A stretch of DNA of 64,000 nucleotides from an uncultured beta proteobacterium (GCA_903830985.1 CAIKVZ010000167.1:1-64000); one strand, 5' to 3'. Positions 53,912-63,579 are shown, counted from the first letter of the stretch. Program-made: numbers and translations. The notes: generated from the letters alone by a model not told the origin.

Positions 53912-55138
53912 TCAGGCCTCCCTGGCGAACTTCACCGGCTCCTCGTACCAGCCAAAGAAATTGCGCACCTCCTCGCTTTGCGCCAGCGCGTCGGCGTAGC
54001 CCAGGGCCATGAGCTCCCGGGTGTAGCCCGATTCGAACAACAGGTAGCTGGCCAGGGCCGCGCCCTTCACGTCCGAAGCCTTGGAGGACACGCCCAAAGC
54101 ACCCAGCATGGTGCGCACCGCGACCGGCAGCGAGTCAATGTGCCGCGCGGCGACTTCGTCCAGGCGTTGCGAGGGCGCAATCACCAGCAGTTCGATGGGG
54201 CGCAAGGGGCTGGCGTGCTGCGCCTCGAGCGGGATCAGCGTCAGCGTGCGGTTGATGCGCCGCATGCGCTCCACGTCCACCGCCAGGGCATCCAGAAAGA
54301 TGTTCGACAAGGTGTGGCCGGCAATCTGCGCCAGCGACGGGTAGTGGTTCGCCACTTGTTCGGCGCCCGGCAGTTTGGGTTCGTGCATGCGACCTGCACC
54401 CACCACCAGCACGCGCCGCGCGCCCAGGTGAATGGCGCCGGCGATCGGCGCGGACTGGCGCATGGAGCCGTCGCCGAAATACTCGGTGTGCCCGTTCAAG
54501 GGCAAGGGCATGGCCGGGAAGACAAAGGGAATCGCCGAGGACGCCAGCAGGTGCTCCTGCGTGATCTGCTCGCGCACGCCAAAGCGCTGCGAGCGCACCC
54601 AGGGTTTGAGGTGCGAGGCGCCCTGAAAAAAGGTCACGTGTTCGCCCGAGCTGTAGCTCGACGCGGTGATCGCCAGCGCCTGGATATGACCATCCTGAAT
54701 CAATTGCGGCAGTCGTTCCAGCGGCACCATGTTTGCCAGCAGCTCGTGCAGGGGCGTGTTGTCCAGCAGCGAGCGCGGGCGCACGCGACGCCACTTGGCC
54801 ACGATCCAGCCTATGGACAACAGGGTCAGCCAGCGCGCCCCGCTGCGCATCACGCTGAACGAGTCGGAGCGGTACACCTGGGCGGCGCTGAAGTTCTTCC
54901 ACACCTTGACGATGCGTCGCACCGACAGGTCGAAATCGTCCGAACCGCAGGCCAGCGCCGCGGCGTTGAGGGCACCGGCCGAAGTTCCGGTAATGATCGG
55001 AAAGGGGTTGCCCGTGTGCTGTGCGCCGCAGGCACGACGCAGGTCGGCAATGGCTTCGAGCACACCCACCTGGTAGGCCGCGCGGGCGCCACCGCCTGTG
55101 AGCAGCAACCCGGCGCGTTCGGTTTCGATGGCAGGCAA
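53912..55138 (-). CDS. Patatin-like phospholipase
   Basis: A 408-residue serine hydrolase. The oxyanion motif [13 protein letters not shown] starts near residue 15, the nucleophile elbow is GTSAG (near residue 51), and the second catalytic residue is Asp in FGDGSMRQ. After the catalytic domain there are about 150 residues with no clear fold. Start codon is TTG at 55138 with a GGAG eight bases upstream. Such proteins hydrolyse membrane lipids; whether it is secreted is unclear as no signal peptide is visible. Confidence 0.9.
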   Translation of the reverse strand: MPAIETERAGLLLTGGGARAAYQVGVLEAIADLRRACGAQHTGNPFPIITGTSAGALNAAALACGSDDFDLSVRRIVKVWKNFSAAQVYRSDSFSVMRSGARWLTLLSIGWIVAKWRRVRPRSLLDNTPLHELLANMVPLERLPQLIQDGHIQALAITASSYSSGEHVTFFQGASHLKPWVRSQRFGVREQITQEHLLASSAIPFVFPAMPLPLNGHTEYFGDGSMRQSAPIAGAIHLGARRVLVVGAGRMHEPKLPGAEQVANHYPSLAQIAGHTLSNIFLDALAVDVERMRRINRTLTLIPLEAQHASPLRPIELLVIAPSQRLDEVAARHIDSLPVAVRTMLGALGVSSKASDVKGAALASYLLFESGYTRELMALGYADALAQSEEVRNFFGWYEEPVKFAREA

Positions 55139-55312
55139 GTTGTGGGCTCCGTGGGACTGGGTGGAACAGCTTGGCAGATTAGACCCGTAAAACAGGCCAG
55201 AAACACTGCTTCAGACGGGGTCATGGGTAAACCCTGATTTGCTGCCCCACGGTAAGGTCAAAGCCGGGTTGGCTAAACTCGACCGTACTACTCAACCGAC
55301 TCAGGGATCCCC

Positions 55313-56404
55313 ATGACAGTGACAGCACAAGACATCAGCGCCGCGCTCAAGAGCGTCATCGACCCCAATACCGGCGATGACTTTGTATCCAGCAAGGCGC
55401 TCAGAAACCTCAGCTTGACCGACGGTGACGTGGCCTTTGATGTGGAGCTGGGTTATCCCGCGAAGAGCCAGATCCCCGAATTCCGCAAGGCGCTGATCGC
55501 CGCTGCCAAGACGGTGGCGGGCGTGAAGAACGTCTCAGTCAACGTCACCAGCAAGATCACGGCGCACGCCGTGCAGCGCGGCGTGGCCCTGTTGCCGCGG
55601 GTGAAGAACATCGTGGCTGTGGCCTCCGGCAAGGGCGGGGTGGGCAAGAGCACCACCGCCGTGAACCTGGCGCTGGCGCTGGCCGCCGAGGGCGCGACCG
55701 TGGGCCTGCTCGACGCCGACATCTACGGACCCAGCCTGCCCATGATGATGGGCATTGAAGGGCGCCCGGAAAGCCTGGACGGCACCAACATGGAGCCGCT
55801 GGAGAACTACGGACTGCAGGTCATGTCCATCGGCTTTCTGGTGGCGCAGGACGAAGCCATGATCTGGCGCGGCCCGATGGCCACGCAGGCGCTGGAGCAA
55901 CTGCTGCGTCAGACCAACTGGAAAGACCTGGACTACCTGATCGTCGACATGCCACCCGGCACCGGCGACATCCAGCTGACGCTGTCGCAGCGTGTTCCCA
56001 TGACCGGCGCGGTGATCGTCACCACGCCGCAGGACATCGCCCTGCTGGACGCGAAGAAGGGCATCAAGATGTTCGAGAAGGTGGGCGTTCCCATCCTGGG
56101 CATCGTGGAAAACATGGCAGTGCACGTGTGCAGCAACTGCGGCCATGTGGAGCACATTTTCGGCTCCGACGGCGGCAAGAAAATGGCGGCGGAATACGGC
56201 ATGGACTACCTTGGCGCCCTGCCGCTGGACATGCAGATCCGGTTGCAGGCCGACAGCGGCAAGCCCACCGTGGTGGCCGATCCGGACGGCGAAGTCGCCG
56301 GCATCTACAAGGCCGTGGCGCGCCAGGTGGCGGTGTCCATCGCGGCCAAGAACAAGGATTTTTCGTCCAAGTTTCCGTCCATCAAGATTTCCAAGGAAAC
56401 CTGA
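55313..56404 (+). CDS. apbC: Iron-sulfur cluster carrier protein ApbC (Mrp/NBP35)
   Basis: A 363-residue P-loop ATPase that binds and delivers Fe-S clusters. An N-terminal MIP18/DUF59-like domain (about 1-85) precedes the deviant Walker A SGKGGVGKST (near residue 105). MPPGTGDIQLTL and the CSNC motif (VHVCSNCGHVEHIFG), which ligates the cluster at the dimer interface, are present. It is divergent from the patatin gene and alone on its transcript. Confidence 0.96.
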   Translation: MTVTAQDISAALKSVIDPNTGDDFVSSKALRNLSLTDGDVAFDVELGYPAKSQIPEFRKALIAAAKTVAGVKNVSVNVTSKITAHAVQRGVALLPRVKNIVAVASGKGGVGKSTTAVNLALALAAEGATVGLLDADIYGPSLPMMMGIEGRPESLDGTNMEPLENYGLQVMSIGFLVAQDEAMIWRGPMATQALEQLLRQTNWKDLDYLIVDMPPGTGDIQLTLSQRVPMTGAVIVTTPQDIALLDAKKGIKMFEKVGVPILGIVENMAVHVCSNCGHVEHIFGSDGGKKMAAEYGMDYLGALPLDMQIRLQADSGKPTVVADPDGEVAGIYKAVARQVAVSIAAKNKDFSSKFPSIKISKET

Positions 56405-56463
56405 AAACCCGCGCGGTCTGATTCGGCCTCGAGATGGCCGCTGCCGGCACCTGGGAGGAGCCC

Positions 56464-57339
56464 ATGCTTTGGCGTTTGAAACTAGGCCTGGTCCTGTTGG
56501 CTTTTCTCAGCGGTGTTCAGGCCGGGACGATCGCAGCTGAAAAGCCGCAATCCATGGCACAGTTCCAGCTGCTGCGTGATCTGCCCTATGGTGCGGACGA
56601 ACACCAGCGCATGGACGTTTATCTGCCACCCCAACCCGTTGCAGCGCCAGTGATCTTCATGGTGCATGGCGGCGCCTGGAGCCTGGGCGACAAGGCGGCC
56701 AGGGGCGTGGTGGAGAACAAGATTTCACATTGGGTCGGGCGCGGCTTTGTTTTCATTTCGGTGGATTACCGGCGTGTGCCGCAAGTCACGCCACTGGAAC
56801 AGGCACAGGACATCGCGCAGGCACTGGCCGCGGCGCAGACCCGTGCTGCCGCATGGGGCGCGGACCCCCACAAATTCATTTTGATGGGACACTCTTCCGG
56901 CGCGCATCAGGTGGCACTTTTGTCTTCCGCACCTGCGCTCGCCCTGCAGCAGGGGGCCTCGCCATGGCTGGGCGCGGTAGCCCTGGACAGCGCCGCGCTG
57001 AACGTGGTGCAGATCATGACGGCTGCGCACCCGCGTATCTACGACCGCGTTTTTGGCCACGACCGGTCGCAGTGGAACGCGACTTCGCCGTATCAGCAGT
57101 TGTCTGCCAGTACCCTGCCGGTGCTCGTCGTGTGTTCCAGTCGCAGGGCCGAATCCTGCCCGCAGGCGCAGAATTTTGTGGCGCAGGCGCAAGTGCATCA
57201 GGTACGGGCCAGCCTGCTGGAGCAGGACCTGTCGCACAAGGACGTGAACCAACAATTGGGGCTGGCCGGCAGCTACACCGATGCCGTCGACGCTTTCATC
57301 ACGTCTTTGCTGCCTCCAGCGCCAGCCACTGGTCGATAA
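56464..57339 (+). CDS. Alpha/beta hydrolase with signal peptide
   Basis: A 291-residue esterase-type protein. A hydrophobic N-terminus (MLWRLKLGLVLLAFLSGVQAG) suggests export. The oxyanion motif is HGGAW, the nucleophile elbow GHSSGA, and the catalytic Asp/His lie near the C-terminal DLSHKDVN. The HGG form belongs to the hormone-sensitive-lipase/carboxylesterase branch. The ATG at 56464 follows gggaggag; 56434 in the track is not used. Its 3' end overlaps dusC by 41 bases on the other strand. Confidence 0.87.
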   Translation: MLWRLKLGLVLLAFLSGVQAGTIAAEKPQSMAQFQLLRDLPYGADEHQRMDVYLPPQPVAAPVIFMVHGGAWSLGDKAARGVVENKISHWVGRGFVFISVDYRRVPQVTPLEQAQDIAQALAAAQTRAAAWGADPHKFILMGHSSGAHQVALLSSAPALALQQGASPWLGAVALDSAALNVVQIMTAAHPRIYDRVFGHDRSQWNATSPYQQLSASTLPVLVVCSSRRAESCPQAQNFVAQAQVHQVRASLLEQDLSHKDVNQQLGLAGSYTDAVDAFITSLLPPAPATGR

Positions 57340-58264
57340 GCGCGGGATCGTTGACAGTGCGCAGCGCCAGGTAGGCCCGTTCGGCCTGCGGGTAGCGGCG
57401 CCGCAAGAAATTCAGCCACTGCTTGAGTCGTCCGGCCTGTTGACGCCGCTCCAGGCGCGCGCGCACCAGATGCCAAAAATCCGCTATGAGCGGCAGCAAC
57501 GATTGCCACGTCACGCCGGGCACACCGTGCTGCACCCCGTTGGACTGGGCGCCACGGATGGCCAGCGCCAGCCCCGGGTCGGTGACCATGCCGCGACCCA
57601 GCATCAGCATCGAGCAGCCCGACACCTCGCGACAGCGCAAGGCATCCTGTACGTTCCAGATTTCGCCATTGGCCACGACCGGAATGTTCACAGCCGCACG
57701 GATGTCGGCAACGTGCTCCCAATAGGCCGGCGGGCGGTAGGCGTCGGCGCGGGTGCGCGCATGCACCACCAGTTCATCCGCTCCTGCCTCGGCAATGGCC
57801 AGCGCGCATTCCACGGCGCGCGTGGCATCGTGCACGCCCAGGCGCATCTTGGCGGAAACCGGCATGTGCGCCGGCACGGCGCGCCGTACGGCCGCCACGA
57901 TGGTCATGAGCAGTTCGGGTTCGTCCAGCAGCGCGGCACCACCGCCATGGCGGTTCACCACCTTGGCCGGACAACCGAAATTCAGGTCGATGCCGTGCGG
58001 CCCCAGCGCGGCCAGAGCTGCGGCATTCTCGGCCAGGCAGACCGGGTCAGAGCCCAGCAATTGGGCGCGTACCGGCACGCCGGCGAAAGTGAGCCCGCCG
58101 TGCAGCAACTCGGGCACGACGCGGATGAAGGCGCGGTCTGGCAGCAAACTGTTGGTGACGCGAATGAACTCCGACACGCAACGGTCCACGCCACCGACAC
58201 GGGTCAGGATGTCGCGCAGCACAAAATCGAGTAGGCCCTCCATGGGCGCCAGAAGAATGGTCAT
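57299..58264 (-). CDS. dusC: tRNA-dihydrouridine(16) synthase DusC
   Basis: A 321-residue FMN enzyme reducing uridine 16 in the D-loop of tRNAs. APMEGLLDFVLRDIL at the N-terminus is the DusC type; the catalytic Cys is in NFGCPAKVVNRHGGGAALL and VHARTRADAY gives FMN contacts. Subfamily DusC is also supported by the VANGEIWNVQDA block. Convergent with the hydrolase gene, whose last 41 bases it overlaps. Confidence 0.93.
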   Translation of the reverse strand: MTILLAPMEGLLDFVLRDILTRVGGVDRCVSEFIRVTNSLLPDRAFIRVVPELLHGGLTFAGVPVRAQLLGSDPVCLAENAAALAALGPHGIDLNFGCPAKVVNRHGGGAALLDEPELLMTIVAAVRRAVPAHMPVSAKMRLGVHDATRAVECALAIAEAGADELVVHARTRADAYRPPAYWEHVADIRAAVNIPVVANGEIWNVQDALRCREVSGCSMLMLGRGMVTDPGLALAIRGAQSNGVQHGVPGVTWQSLLPLIADFWHLVRARLERRQQAGRLKQWLNFLRRRYPQAERAYLALRTVNDPALIDQWLALEAAKT

Positions 58265-58373
58265 GACAAAGGATGCAGCACAGCGAGTTGGCGGGGTTCA
58301 GGCAATTTTGATTTTTCGCAACCGTGCTGGGGGTGGTGAACCTAGGCTGGGACGCTTCATTGGAGGGAGGAAG

Positions 58374-58484
58374 ATGCTGAATTTCAACTTGTTCATGGCG
58401 CCCAAGCACGAGGGTGCACTGATCGTGCTGATGGTAGCCGGTCGCGGTCGCGCCAATGATGGAGCCAAGTATGCCGTGGATTGA
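58374..58484 (+). CDS. Small ORF (36 residues) upstream of and overlapping the LuxR gene
   Basis: ATG at 58374 follows an unusually strong purine tract (ggagggaggaag). It encodes MLNFNLFMAPKHEGALIVLM, then a short charged end, stopping at TGA 58484. Its last 14 bases overlap the likely LuxR start at 58471 in another frame. It may be a leader peptide that couples or controls translation of the regulator, or a small membrane-associated peptide. Too short for family recognition, so it remains a candidate only. Confidence 0.45.
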   Translation: MLNFNLFMAPKHEGALIVLMVAGRGRANDGAKYAVD

Positions 58485-59235
58485 CCCATCTGTTGGCGCG
58501 ATCGACGGTGTGGCCCTGATTGAAGCCCTGTCGTCGCTCGATCAGGTGTCCACCAAGGACGACTTTTTATGGTGGAGTCAGACCGACGTGCAGGGTTTTC
58601 TTCCGCATCGGGCCTTTCTGGCGGTGACTGGAAAAGTGTTCCACTCCGGCATCAAGCCGCAGTCGATGATCGCGGTGAATATCCCCGAAAGCTGGCTGGC
58701 GCAGACGCAAGCTGAGCGCGATCGATACCAGACATTCTGGATGCAGCGCTGGCTGCAGAGTGGAGAGCCGCAAATGTTTGATCTGGCACGCGATGGCACA
58801 GGATTCGGCGCCGGCAATCTGAAGGGCTTTCGGGACAGTGGTCTGCAAAACGTGGCCGCTCATGGCCTGTTCGACATCCACCGGGATCAATTGTCTTTTT
58901 TCAGTTTTCTTGGCATGCCGTCCGCGCCCGCAGCGACGCACACCAAGCTGCTCAAGCTGATGGTGCCGGGAATGCACGACGCCCTGCTGCGTTGCATGCG
59001 ACCGAGTGCAATTCCCAAGACCCTGTTTTCGCCGCCTGGGCAACTCCTGACCGAGCGCGAAAACGAAGTGCTGAGCTGGATATGTCAGGGCAAGACCAAC
59101 AGTGAAATAGCGTCGATTCTGCAGATATCGACCAACACCGTGAAGAACCAGGCGCAAACCATTTTGGTCAAGATGAAAGTCAACACGCGTGCCCAGGCCT
59201 CGGCGGAAGCGATGCGGCGGCATCTGGTTTTGTAG
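58471..59235 (+). CDS. LuxR-family transcriptional regulator
   Basis: A 254-residue regulator with a C-terminal LuxR helix-turn-helix (LTERENEVLSWICQGKTNSEIASILQISTNTVKNQ). An N-terminal domain of about 180 residues resembles no sensor I can name; it has Trp-rich segments (FLWWSQTD, WMQRWLQSG). There is no receiver domain, and the N-terminus is not a clear acyl-homoserine-lactone domain. The ATG at 58471 is preferred because GGAG lies six bases upstream; the track start is 58456. It stands just upstream of the Tad-like pilus genes and may control them. Confidence 0.87.
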   Translation: MPWIDPSVGAIDGVALIEALSSLDQVSTKDDFLWWSQTDVQGFLPHRAFLAVTGKVFHSGIKPQSMIAVNIPESWLAQTQAERDRYQTFWMQRWLQSGEPQMFDLARDGTGFGAGNLKGFRDSGLQNVAAHGLFDIHRDQLSFFSFLGMPSAPAATHTKLLKLMVPGMHDALLRCMRPSAIPKTLFSPPGQLLTERENEVLSWICQGKTNSEIASILQISTNTVKNQAQTILVKMKVNTRAQASAEAMRRHLVL

Positions 59236-59398
59236 GCAAGGGATCGTCCTTCAGTCGTTGCCGGCAGTTATTGTTTCAACAAGTCCATAGGCCAAACGCA
59301 CTATGGCGGCGCAAGGCCTACGGACGGAACATGAACGCAGTCGTTGCCTTTTCGTCGGTACGACACGAGTCTCCTCCCCTGAAAACCGGAGTTCCATC

Positions 59399-59665
59399 AT
59401 GCGTTCATTTCAGCTTCACATCCCCCAACGCGGTCAGGGCATGACCGAGTACATCATCATCGTCGCCATGGTCGCCATCGCCGCGATCGCCGTCTACCAG
59501 TATTTCGGGCAGACCGTGCGCAATCAAACGGCTTCCATGGCCGAGGAGTTGGCGGGTGCGACGAATACAGGGCAGGCGAAGGCCGCGAAGGCAGCTGAAA
59601 ATGCTGCGAAAAGTGCCGATACCAAAAACACTTTGGAAAGCTACACCAACCAAAAGGACAAGTAG
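59399..59665 (+). CDS. Flp/TadE-type pilin-like small protein
   Basis: An 88-residue protein. A short leader (MRSFQLHIPQRGQG) precedes MTEYIIIVAMVAIAAIAVYQYFG, the hydrophobic core of a type IV/Flp-like prepilin, with likely cleavage after the Gly before MTEY. The rest is Ala/Lys/Thr-rich (AGATNTGQAKAAKAAENAAKSA) and probably helical. The ATG at 59399 is chosen because the leader fits prepilins; the track start at 59303 adds a long upstream tail. It heads the Tad-like gene row and is likely the major pilin or pseudopilin. Confidence 0.82.
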   Translation: MRSFQLHIPQRGQGMTEYIIIVAMVAIAAIAVYQYFGQTVRNQTASMAEELAGATNTGQAKAAKAAENAAKSADTKNTLESYTNQKDK

Positions 59666-59717
59666 ACACGTCCTGAGCGCCACCTCAAGTTGAGGTAATC
59701 CGCAACATTCCGTCAGC

Positions 59718-61052
59718 ATGAAAGCCGCACGCAAATTCCACTCTGCGGGCCAGGCTTTGCCCTTGGCGCTGGTTCTGCTCGCAGCTGTCGCAGCAACGGT
59801 TTTTTTCATGTTCAACAGCGGCCAGTTGGTGCAGGAGAAGATCCGCCTCACCAACACGGCCGATGCGGTGGCCTACAGCGCTGGCGTATTTGAAGCGCGT
59901 GTATTGAACTACGACGCGTATACCAATCGCGCCATCATCGCCAACGAGATTGCCATCGGGCAGGCAGTGGGCCTTGCATCCTGGGCCAAATACGCCGGCA
60001 CTGCGGCGAGCAACATCTCTCCCTGGGTCAGCTTGATACCTTATGTGGGCGAAGCACTGTCAGCGGCCTTGGATGCGGTGGCGGAATTCATGGACCTCAT
60101 TACCTACGCCTTTGCCGGGGCTGTCACCTTGCACGATGGAACCATCAACGCCCTCAAGGTCTCCCAAAAGCTCATGGACACAACGGCTTTGATTGACCGC
60201 AACTGGCTCATGAACCAGGTCGCAAAAAAAAATGATCCGGATGCGGCTGTTGACTTTCTGCCGCTCAGCGATGATTTCAACGGCTTTACCCAACGCTACG
60301 AAAGCAAGGATGAGCGCAAGCGAATGGGTCAGTTGGTGAACGATGGACGTGACGCCTTCCTGCAGAGCCGAAGCTGGAACTTTGGGCTGGTTGCTCTGTG
60401 CGAGGGCGCTGAAATACGCAAACGTGGCAGTACCGAACTCGTCGATCTTGCCGATGGATGGAAGTCCATGGACACGGTGTCGGGGCACAAATACTGGCTG
60501 CATTTCGGCTTCTTTGGTATCAGCTGCAAGCACAGCGAGTTGCCAGTGGGATACGGATCCGCCTATTCGGTGGACGGCATGGACGATTCCAGCTACGACT
60601 ATGCCGGCTCCCGCAGTACCAACCCGATCGCCAGCATCTTGGCCTACTCTACCGTTGCCAGTGGCTTTTCACCCGTGAGTATCTCCGGTGGTGCGATTCC
60701 GCCTTTCTACGATCTGTCCACGACAGCCGTCAAGGACAACAATGAGGATCCACGCACGTCGATGGCCATCCGCGTCACCAAGTCCGGCGCCAATCAACGC
60801 TTTTCGGGTGGGAGTAGCGTCGTCAAACCCAGCGGACGTCTGGATCTCTACGCGGGCAACCAGGCGCGTTCTAAGAGCGCCGCAGTGGCGCGTGCGGAAG
60901 TCTATTTTGAACGACCGGACGGAAACAACAAGCTGTTTGGACGGGAAGAATACGGCAACCTGTTCAATCCCTACTGGCAGGCGAGGCTGGCACCCATCAC
61001 TGCTGCGCAGCGTGCCGCGGCACAGGCACTTCAAGGTCTGACACTGCCATGA
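59718..61052 (+). CDS. TadG-like pilus assembly protein
   Basis: A 444-residue protein with one N-terminal helix (QALPLALVLLAAVAATVFFMFNSGQ) followed by KIRLTNTADAVAYSAGVFEARVLNYDAYTNRA. This is the Tad/TadG N-terminal pattern. The remaining 380 residues would lie in the periplasm or pilus and contain no recognisable von Willebrand domain. The stop overlaps the next start (ATGA). Function by analogy is minor pilin or pilus assembly; this is inference from the N-terminal pattern and neighbours. Confidence 0.78.
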   Translation: MKAARKFHSAGQALPLALVLLAAVAATVFFMFNSGQLVQEKIRLTNTADAVAYSAGVFEARVLNYDAYTNRAIIANEIAIGQAVGLASWAKYAGTAASNISPWVSLIPYVGEALSAALDAVAEFMDLITYAFAGAVTLHDGTINALKVSQKLMDTTALIDRNWLMNQVAKKNDPDAAVDFLPLSDDFNGFTQRYESKDERKRMGQLVNDGRDAFLQSRSWNFGLVALCEGAEIRKRGSTELVDLADGWKSMDTVSGHKYWLHFGFFGISCKHSELPVGYGSAYSVDGMDDSSYDYAGSRSTNPIASILAYSTVASGFSPVSISGGAIPPFYDLSTTAVKDNNEDPRTSMAIRVTKSGANQRFSGGSSVVKPSGRLDLYAGNQARSKSAAVARAEVYFERPDGNNKLFGREEYGNLFNPYWQARLAPITAAQRAAAQALQGLTLP

Positions 61053-61972
61053 CTGCTGCCGCTCCAACGGTGACGATGAGCGTTCGCTTCTTCTGCAGAC
61101 GGAGCGCGCTTTGCATGGTGCTTATGCCTTGGTATTGCTCGGTGCAGGCCCAGGACGCCACCGAAGTGCCTGGCGGCATCCACGTGCGGCGGGTGGGCAA
61201 TACGGAAGTTGGCAAGGCGTTCGGAGAGAAGTATGTGACGGGTCGGAGAGAACAGTGTGAGGGGGCGGTGGCCCAGGCATCGGGAATGGCTCGATCGTTC
61301 AATTTTTCGGGAAATTTGAGCGACACGGGCCGAATTGAGACGGACGAATATTTCGCGCCGGCCCAGAAGATGCGCGCCAGGCAGGTCATCACTTATCCAT
61401 TGATTGAAACTTCCATTTGTCGGCTTGAGGTTGTAAAGACCACCACTTGGAACATTCGACATTTCACACACACGGGTTATACCGATTACCAACAGCTGGC
61501 TGATCGAAAAACCGGCGTCCACTGGCAACGTTCGGCGCATACCCTGCCCGTAGCCAAGCAGACGGCCGCTTTGTGGAATAGCGCTTTGTTCCCGGGCGCG
61601 ACGGTGTCGCCATTGATGGGTACGCGGACGATTGCCGGCCGCCGATGCGAAGTTAGAGAAGTCATCTTGGCGCAGGGCGCAAGCCATGCCCTGTGTCTGC
61701 TCAGAACTGAGGCCCCTGCCGGCGGCCAGATCACTCTCGCCCACAAATGGGTATCGGGTGGGATCCTCATGCTGGACGAACAGGCCACACTGGTGGACCT
61801 GCAGGCGGCGCTTCCCCTCGCCCTGTTTTACCCACCGGCCGGTGCCCGCATCGAGGATTTGTCTGGTGCGGCTGGTCGTCCCGAAGATTCCACGCAGAAA
61901 TGGTGTCGCGTACAGCAGGCGAAAACCGGCGTCAATCCTTGTGCGGCAGAGGCCCTGGCACATGAAAACTAG
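61049..61972 (+). CDS. Exported hypothetical protein in Tad-like operon
   Basis: About 307 residues. A signal peptide is likely, probably from the internal Met at residue 10 (MSVRFFCRRSALCMVLMPW...QAQDA). The mature part has six cysteines, which could form disulfides in the periplasm. No domain is recognised. It overlaps the TadG-like gene by four bases and the TadE-like gene by 11, so it is clearly part of the same operon. It may be a pilus-specific assembly factor. Confidence 0.75.
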   Translation: MTAAAPTVTMSVRFFCRRSALCMVLMPWYCSVQAQDATEVPGGIHVRRVGNTEVGKAFGEKYVTGRREQCEGAVAQASGMARSFNFSGNLSDTGRIETDEYFAPAQKMRARQVITYPLIETSICRLEVVKTTTWNIRHFTHTGYTDYQQLADRKTGVHWQRSAHTLPVAKQTAALWNSALFPGATVSPLMGTRTIAGRRCEVREVILAQGASHALCLLRTEAPAGGQITLAHKWVSGGILMLDEQATLVDLQAALPLALFYPPAGARIEDLSGAAGRPEDSTQKWCRVQQAKTGVNPCAAEALAHEN

Positions 61973-62729
61973 GCAGTCCCCATCTTTACAACGTGGCCAA
62001 TCCACGCTTGAATTCGTGGTGCTGGCCCTGGTGCTGGTGCCCTTGCTGCTGATCGTGCCGCTGCTTGGCAAATACATGGATATTGCGCAAACCACTGCGC
62101 TTGCCAGTCGCTATGTGGCGTTTGAGGCGGTAGCACGCCATTCATCGAGCAGCGGCAACTGGAAGTCCGATGCCGAATTGGCCCTGGAGGTGCGGCGGCG
62201 CTTCTTCAGCAGCAGCGACGCGCCCGTGAAGACCGGCGACAAGGTGGGCGACTTCAACGCGCATCGCAACACGCTCTGGTTCGATCATCGTGGCAATCCC
62301 CTGATCGCCAAATTCGACGACAACGTGAGTGTGAGCACCAGCGTGGAAACCATGCTGCGGCCTAACGTTGTCAGCGCCATGTTCGCGGGCAAACTCGGCC
62401 TGTCGCACGACAACGTCTATGCGGGGCAGGTCAAGGTCGATATCGCTGACATTGCCGGTCTGAAGCCCTTTGACGCCATCGGACTTTCCATCGTCAGAAA
62501 GACCGTCTTGTTGGCGGACCCGTGGGAGGCCAGTGGTCCTGGCGCGGTGCGCGACGCCATCAAGAAGGACGGCAGTGATCTGTTGGGGCCGTTCCCATTC
62601 CAGCCACTGGCTGCGGCGGCGGTGCCCTTGGAGCAGCCCTTATTGCTCGGGCTGTGGGAACCCATCCCGGACATCGGCAAGGTCGAACCGGATCGGGTGC
62701 CAGAGGATCGCCTGAGGGCCCAGCCATGA
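61962..62729 (+). CDS. TadE-like minor pilin protein
   Basis: A 255-residue protein. The start MKTRQSPSLQRGQSTLEFVVLALVLV is a prepilin/TadE-type leader and helix with the typical Glu at position five of the helix region (GQSTLEF). The rest is a soluble domain of about 220 residues. The ATG at 61962 overlaps the end of the previous gene. The next gene starts at the stop (ATGA). It likely contributes a minor pilin of the Tad pilus. Confidence 0.82.
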   Translation: MKTRQSPSLQRGQSTLEFVVLALVLVPLLLIVPLLGKYMDIAQTTALASRYVAFEAVARHSSSSGNWKSDAELALEVRRRFFSSSDAPVKTGDKVGDFNAHRNTLWFDHRGNPLIAKFDDNVSVSTSVETMLRPNVVSAMFAGKLGLSHDNVYAGQVKVDIADIAGLKPFDAIGLSIVRKTVLLADPWEASGPGAVRDAIKKDGSDLLGPFPFQPLAAAAVPLEQPLLLGLWEPIPDIGKVEPDRVPEDRLRAQP

Positions 62730-63394
62730 GGCGGTCCGATGTCCTGCTGAGTGCTTTGCTGCTCGCGGGTGCGGGCCGGTCCCTGGCCGCGTGGCCCGAG
62801 ATTGCCATGCCTGACGGCGCCCGTATCGAGTCCATCGGCGAACAGGTTCGCCTCAACGGCGTACCCATGCGCATGCACCGCGTCTTGTCCAGTCAAAGCC
62901 CGAAGGAACTGATTGGTTTTTACCGCGACGCGCTTGGCTCACGGCGTGCGGAGCAGCCACTGCCCGATGGCTTGGTCCTGGCGCAAGAGCGCGGCGACTA
63001 CTTCGTTACGGTGCGGATCAAAGCCCTGTCGTCGGGTTCGACAGAGGTGCTGGTGTCCGCCAGCGACATGGTGGAAGCGAAGCGCTCGGCAACACGACCT
63101 CCGGACATGAATTTTCCGGCGGATTCTCTGGTGCTGTCCGACATGGAGTCGGTGGATTCAGCCAAGCATTCCCGGCAACTGGTCGTGCGCAATGGCCATT
63201 CCGTAGCCGCCAATGTGCGGCATCTGTTGCAGTCATTGGAGGCCCGGGGGTATCACCCGGACGCAATCCCTGGCAAACACACGGGCACCGAGTATGTGCA
63301 GTTTTTCAAGGGTGAACAGCGGGAGGCACTGCTTACCCTGACGCGCAAAGACAGTCTTACACAGATCGTGCTGACCACCATCTTCAACCCATGA
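62726..63394 (+). CDS. Exported hypothetical protein in Tad-like operon
   Basis: A 222-residue protein with a signal peptide (MRRSDVLLSALLLAGAGRSLAAW). It has two similar-sized halves with repeated beta-strand/helix patterns (LIGFYRDALGSRRAEQ and LLQSLEARGYHPDA), suggesting two small alpha/beta subdomains. No named domain was recognised. Start overlaps the TadE-like stop; the next gene starts four bases before its stop. Probably a periplasmic assembly component. Confidence 0.78.
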   Translation: MRRSDVLLSALLLAGAGRSLAAWPEIAMPDGARIESIGEQVRLNGVPMRMHRVLSSQSPKELIGFYRDALGSRRAEQPLPDGLVLAQERGDYFVTVRIKALSSGSTEVLVSASDMVEAKRSATRPPDMNFPADSLVLSDMESVDSAKHSRQLVVRNGHSVAANVRHLLQSLEARGYHPDAIPGKHTGTEYVQFFKGEQREALLTLTRKDSLTQIVLTTIFNP

Positions 63395-63579
63395 AACACT
63401 GTCCCACTTCACGACGCGACGCGGGCCAGGCAATGACCGAATATCTGGTGGCCACGCTGGTTGTCATGATGATGATTGCCGTGAGCTTTTCCGGGGAGTC
63501 GTCCGTCATCGATCTGTTTCTTGAATCGGTAAAGACTGCGTTCAGCAAGCTGAGCAGTTTCCTTTCACTCCCGCTGTAG
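63391..63579 (+). CDS. Second short pilin-like protein
   Basis: A 62-residue protein, MKHCPTSRRDAGQAMTEYL followed by a single hydrophobic helix (VATLVVMMMIAVSF) and an amphipathic tail. The GQAMTEY motif repeats that of the pilin-like protein at 59399 (GQGMTEY), so both share the same processing site pattern. It overlaps the preceding stop and abuts cpaB. Confidence 0.78.
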   Translation: MKHCPTSRRDAGQAMTEYLVATLVVMMMIAVSFSGESSVIDLFLESVKTAFSKLSSFLSLPL

